Part shown: in pieces, positions 5,241 through 7,175 of the stretch
Position numbering within the stretch: position 1 is the stretch's first letter
How the letters are laid out: each line of letters starts with the position of its first letter
NCBI GenBank assembly: GCA_021783855.1
Contig: JAJXTL010000140.1
Coordinates: 1 to 7,175, forward strand
Origin: Pseudomonadota bacterium
Lineage (GTDB): Bacteria; Pseudomonadota; Gammaproteobacteria; Burkholderiales; Gallionellaceae
Length of the DNA stretch: 7,175 nt
Direction: 5' to 3'
Notes under the pieces: generated by a model
Databases searched by the model: none
Told to the model about the DNA's origin: nothing
Seen by the model: the letters and a program-made list of their open reading frames with translations, nothing else
Program-made: the position numbers and the translations under genes

Positions 5241-6656
5241 ATGAAGAAAATCGTTCTATCTATCGCCGGCGTGATGGCCATTGCTGCATTCGCTCCTGAA
5301 GCGTCGGCATTGCCAGTATTCGCGCGTCAAACCGGCATGGCTTGTTCAGCTTGTCACTTCCAGCATTTCCCGTTGTTGAATGGCTTCGGTCGTTCGTTCA
5401 AGGCCGGCGGCTTCACCATGATGGGCGCACAAGCCAAGATTGAAGGCGACAATCTGTCCATTCCTGCCGAATTGAACATGGCAGTATTGACCAGCTTGGG
5501 TTATGTCAAGACCAATCAGACTGCTGATACGACAGGCGTTACCAAGAATTACGGCAACGGCGTATGGGGCGTGCCCGGTGCAGGCGCTGCAGGCGGCGCC
5601 AATGAAGCGTCGTTGTTCTTCGGCGGTCATGTGAGCGACTTCGCAGGCTTCCTGTCCGAACTGGGTCTGGGCGGTGCATCTGCCGCACTGGGTTCAGCCA
5701 AGTTGCCTATTCTGTTCCCTGTGGGCGATTCTCGCGTGGGTGTGGTTCCTTTCGCGACGGATGCACAGGGTGCTTCCTATACGATGGAAACCTTGAATAC
5801 CGGCGCGAACGCCGTGCATATGCAGAGCAACACGGTAGGTCCTAACAACGAATTTGCCAATGCCTTGTCAGCACAGCAATATTTGAATACTGCGGGCGCT
5901 GCGATGGGTATGGGTTTTGTTGCAACCAACGACATGGGCTTTATCAATATCACCAAGTATCAGCAAACGGGTATTACAGCCGGTACGGTCGCTTCCCTGG
6001 GTTCTACCTATGCTCGTATCGCTGGCACGTTCGATATGGCAGGCTGGGATAGCGCGGTAGGTATCCAGAACTGGAGCGGTGCATCTCTGAATGCTGTCGT
6101 TCCAGGTGTAGTGACGGCTGGCACGCTCATTCCTGGGAGTAATCCGGCTGCATTCACTGCACCAACTACGACTACAGCAGCTGCTGGTGGTATAATGACT
6201 CAAACCAAGGCAACTGCGATTGACGGTCAGATGCAGGGTGATATCGGCGGCTTGCCGGTCGGCTTTTACGCCAGCTATGCAAGAGCGCCTGCAGCGCCAG
6301 TTGGTCTTGTAAATACTTACAATACCAACATGAGCGGAGTTGCTGGTACGTTGACTCGCAGTTCATTCAACGTCAATGCCGAAGTGGGTGTGTTGCCTGG
6401 TATCGCCACCATCGGCGCAGGCGTTCGTCAGGGCAAGAGCGGTGTTGCCGATCTTGCAGGCAATAACCTGACCGACAACGCAGTCATGCTGACTGCGACT
6501 TACAAGCTGCAACAGAACATGATGGCGCGTCTGTCTTATGTCAGTCAAACCGGTGGTTTCTGGAATAATGCAAATACCGGCGTTGCAGGTACGGCGACTA
6601 ATTCACAAGTCATCGGCAGCAAGACAACCATGCTGAACATGTACGTATTGTTCTAA
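5241..6656 (+). CDS. cyc2: Cyc2-like fused outer-membrane monoheme cytochrome c-porin (probable Fe(II) oxidase)
   Basis: This 471-residue protein has a signal peptide ending ASA at residue 23, then a single heme c site CSACH (Cys35, Cys38, His39) in the block PVFARQTGMACSACHFQHFP, followed by LLNGFGRSFKAGGFTM. That block is the hallmark I know for Cyc2, the outer-membrane cytochrome that takes electrons from extracellular Fe(II). The rest (about 75-471) is Gly/Ala-rich with alternating hydrophobic strands, for example EASLFFGGHVSDFAGFLSE, STYARIAGTFDMAGWDSAVG, SSFNVNAEVGVLPGIATIG and NAVMLTATYKLQQNMMARLS, and it ends in Phe (MYVLF), as expected of a beta-barrel inserted by the Bam machinery. 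Length fits the family (Acidithiobacillus Cyc2 is about 485). No other Cys is present. A loop at about 285-325 is rich in Ala, Thr and Gly. AGAGGA at 5229-5234 is the ribosome site. It is probably monocistronic. The alternative is a related cytochrome-porin with a different donor. Confidence 0.78.
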   Translation: MKKIVLSIAGVMAIAAFAPEASALPVFARQTGMACSACHFQHFPLLNGFGRSFKAGGFTMMGAQAKIEGDNLSIPAELNMAVLTSLGYVKTNQTADTTGVTKNYGNGVWGVPGAGAAGGANEASLFFGGHVSDFAGFLSELGLGGASAALGSAKLPILFPVGDSRVGVVPFATDAQGASYTMETLNTGANAVHMQSNTVGPNNEFANALSAQQYLNTAGAAMGMGFVATNDMGFINITKYQQTGITAGTVASLGSTYARIAGTFDMAGWDSAVGIQNWSGASLNAVVPGVVTAGTLIPGSNPAAFTAPTTTTAAAGGIMTQTKATAIDGQMQGDIGGLPVGFYASYARAPAAPVGLVNTYNTNMSGVAGTLTRSSFNVNAEVGVLPGIATIGAGVRQGKSGVADLAGNNLTDNAVMLTATYKLQQNMMARLSYVSQTGGFWNNANTGVAGTATNSQVIGSKTTMLNMYVLF

Positions 6657-6665
6657 TCGACGGTT

Positions 6666-6690
6666 ATCCGCTGCGTGTTGCGCAGCGGAT
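6666..6690 (+). other. Perfect 10-bp hairpin after the cyc2-like stop, without T run
   Basis: ATCCGCTGCG (6666-6675) pairs with CGCAGCGGAT (6681-6690) around a TGTTG loop, 9 bp after the stop codon. No T run follows, so it is unlikely to terminate alone. It could protect the mRNA 3' end from exonucleases, in tandem with the true terminator 25 bp downstream. Confidence 0.75.
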
Positions 6691-6715
6691 GAAGTATGTT
6701 GATTGTTGAATTAAG

Positions 6716-6745
6716 CGGGGGAGACGAAAGTCTCCCCCGTTTTTT
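6716..6745 (+). terminator. Strong intrinsic terminator of the cyc2-like gene
   Basis: A perfect 10-bp GC-rich stem (6716-6725 with 6730-6739) is closed by a GAAA tetraloop and followed by six T at 6740-6745. It ends the cyc2-like transcript and separates it from the second DUF1640-like gene. Confidence 0.93.
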
Positions 6746-6773
6746 GCTTTTTAAACAGAAAGTTTGTTACACT
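6744..6773 (+). promoter_or_regulatory. Candidate weak promoter of the second DUF1640-like gene
   Basis: TTGCTT (6744-6749, three of six) and TACACT (6768-6773, four of six) are 18 bp apart and lie between the terminator and the gene. Matches are modest. The main support is position: the gene follows a strong terminator and has only 54 bp in which to hold its own promoter. Confidence 0.33.
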
Positions 6774-6799
6774 CCGCCTTAAATCGTGCAGGAGGAAAT

Positions 6800-7063
6800 A
6801 TGAGTACAGTGACTTTCGATACGTTGAAGTACGTCGAGCGACTCAAGGCAGGCGGGGTAAGTGATGTGCAGGCAAGAGCAATGGCCGAAGCACAAGTTGA
6901 GGTGTTTTCGGAAACAACTTCCAATATCCTGGCTACAAAGCAGGATGTTGCGCGTTTGGAATTAAAGCTGACCGAACATGACGGTGAGTTCAAATTGATC
7001 AAGTGGATGATGGGTTTGTTGCTTGGCGGTGTGGCTGCATTGATCTTGAAAGCGTTTTTTTGA
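6800..7063 (+). CDS. Small DUF1640/CCDC90-like coiled-coil membrane protein, copy 2
   Basis: This 87-residue protein is a paralogue of the one at 3817. It starts MSTVTFDTLKYVERLKAGGV and shares the stretch TFDTLKYVERL exactly. A helical N-terminal part (1-35) is followed by a short coiled coil (about 40-65, with ATKQDVARLELKL) and one hydrophobic C-terminal helix (about 66-87) after the motif IKWMMG. The coiled coil is about ten residues shorter than in copy 1. No signal peptide is seen; a C-terminal membrane anchor with a cytoplasmic coiled coil is likely. The start is certain from AGGAGG at 6790-6795, 4 nt before the ATG, which is stronger than for copy 1. The stop shares its last base with the start of the next ORF (TGATG at 7061-7065). 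Function is unknown; I know of no firmly assigned bacterial role. Confidence 0.88.
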   Translation: MSTVTFDTLKYVERLKAGGVSDVQARAMAEAQVEVFSETTSNILATKQDVARLELKLTEHDGEFKLIKWMMGLLLGGVAALILKAFF

Positions 7064-7175
7064 TGGTGACCAGGGTCGATCTGGATTTGCGGATTGCCGA
7101 GTTGAAAACTGAATGGGTGAAGTGGATGCTGGGTATAGCCGCAGGGCAGGTTGCCTTGCTGGTTGCCGGAGTGAT
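7063..7175 (+). CDS. Truncated or half-length DUF1640-like ORF (3' end outside window)
   Basis: An ATG at 7063 overlaps the previous stop by one base and opens a frame that stays open to the window end (37 complete codons). It begins MVTRVDLDLRIAELKTEWVK and continues with WMLGIAAGQVALLVAGV. This corresponds only to the coiled coil and membrane helix of the two complete relatives: KWMLG aligns with KWMMG (copy 2) and RWMVG (copy 1), and the DNA around it matches copy 2 at 14 of 15 bases (AAGTGGATG-TGGGT). The N-terminal FDTLKYVERL half is missing. There is no separate ribosome site, so translation would depend on coupling. It may be a real short partner protein or the remnant of a tandem duplication. 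Confidence 0.6.
   Translation, partial: MVTRVDLDLRIAELKTEWVKWMLGIAAGQVALLVAGV

Noticed and set aside
6191..6196. A perfect TATAAT
   Set aside because: It is inside the cyc2-like coding region with no good -35 box at a suitable distance.
6764..6799. TTG start giving twelve extra residues for the second DUF1640-like gene
   Set aside because: AGGAGG at 6790-6795 sits at the right distance from the ATG at 6800 and would lie inside the coding region otherwise.
7040..7175. A frameshift joining the second DUF1640-like gene to the following ORF as one longer protein
   Set aside because: The upstream protein already ends with a complete membrane helix, and the downstream ORF repeats the coiled coil plus helix rather than continuing it, so a duplicated half is a better fit than a broken single gene.
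1..7175. CRISPR arrays, tRNA or rRNA genes, complete insertion sequences, phage genes
   Set aside because: I saw no regularly spaced direct repeats, no tRNA or rRNA sequence and no transposase or phage-like product anywhere in the window.

Overview
The window reads as chromosome of a Gram-negative betaproteobacterium, and the best guess is a neutrophilic iron oxidiser of the Gallionella/Sideroxydans type. Three things point there: an RND tripartite efflux operon with an outer-membrane lipoprotein, a Coq7-type ubiquinone hydroxylase, and above all a protein that looks like the fused cytochrome-porin Cyc2. The taxon is an inference from gene content, not from a database match. Every supported gene is on the + strand.

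Layout. Positions 1-3654 hold the 3' end of an RND inner-membrane permease gene, a periplasmic adaptor gene and an outer-membrane factor lipoprotein gene. They are joined by two 4-bp ATGA overlaps, so this is one translationally coupled operon in the order permease-adaptor-OMF. It ends at a strong intrinsic terminator with a UUCG loop (3751-3777). Next comes a small DUF1640/CCDC90-like coiled-coil protein with a C-terminal membrane helix (3817-4110). The 303-bp gap 4111-4413 has no gene. It holds a candidate promoter, a half copy of a REP-like repeat and a 118-bp MITE-like palindromic element containing two 8-bp hairpins. Then comes coq7 (4414-5040). A 200-bp gap follows with a good sigma70-type promoter and a short leader for the cyc2-like gene (5241-6656). 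That gene ends in two perfect 10-bp hairpins, the second a classical terminator. A second DUF1640-like gene (6800-7063) follows and overlaps by one base a third ORF that carries only the C-terminal half of the same family and runs off the window.

How the parts fit. The efflux operon is a self-contained export machine of unknown substrate. Coq7 supplies ubiquinone, the electron acceptor for both the forward respiratory chain and the uphill branch to NADH. The Cyc2-like protein would bring electrons from extracellular Fe(II) across the outer membrane. Their proximity makes metabolic sense, but each has its own apparent transcription signals, so nothing here shows that they are co-regulated. The DUF1640-like genes frame the coq7-cyc2 segment. 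Each complete copy starts about 40-55 bp after an intrinsic terminator. Their role is unknown. The most interesting items are the Cyc2-like gene with its expression signals, the recurring DUF1640 family including a half-length coupled copy, and the composite palindromic element upstream of coq7.
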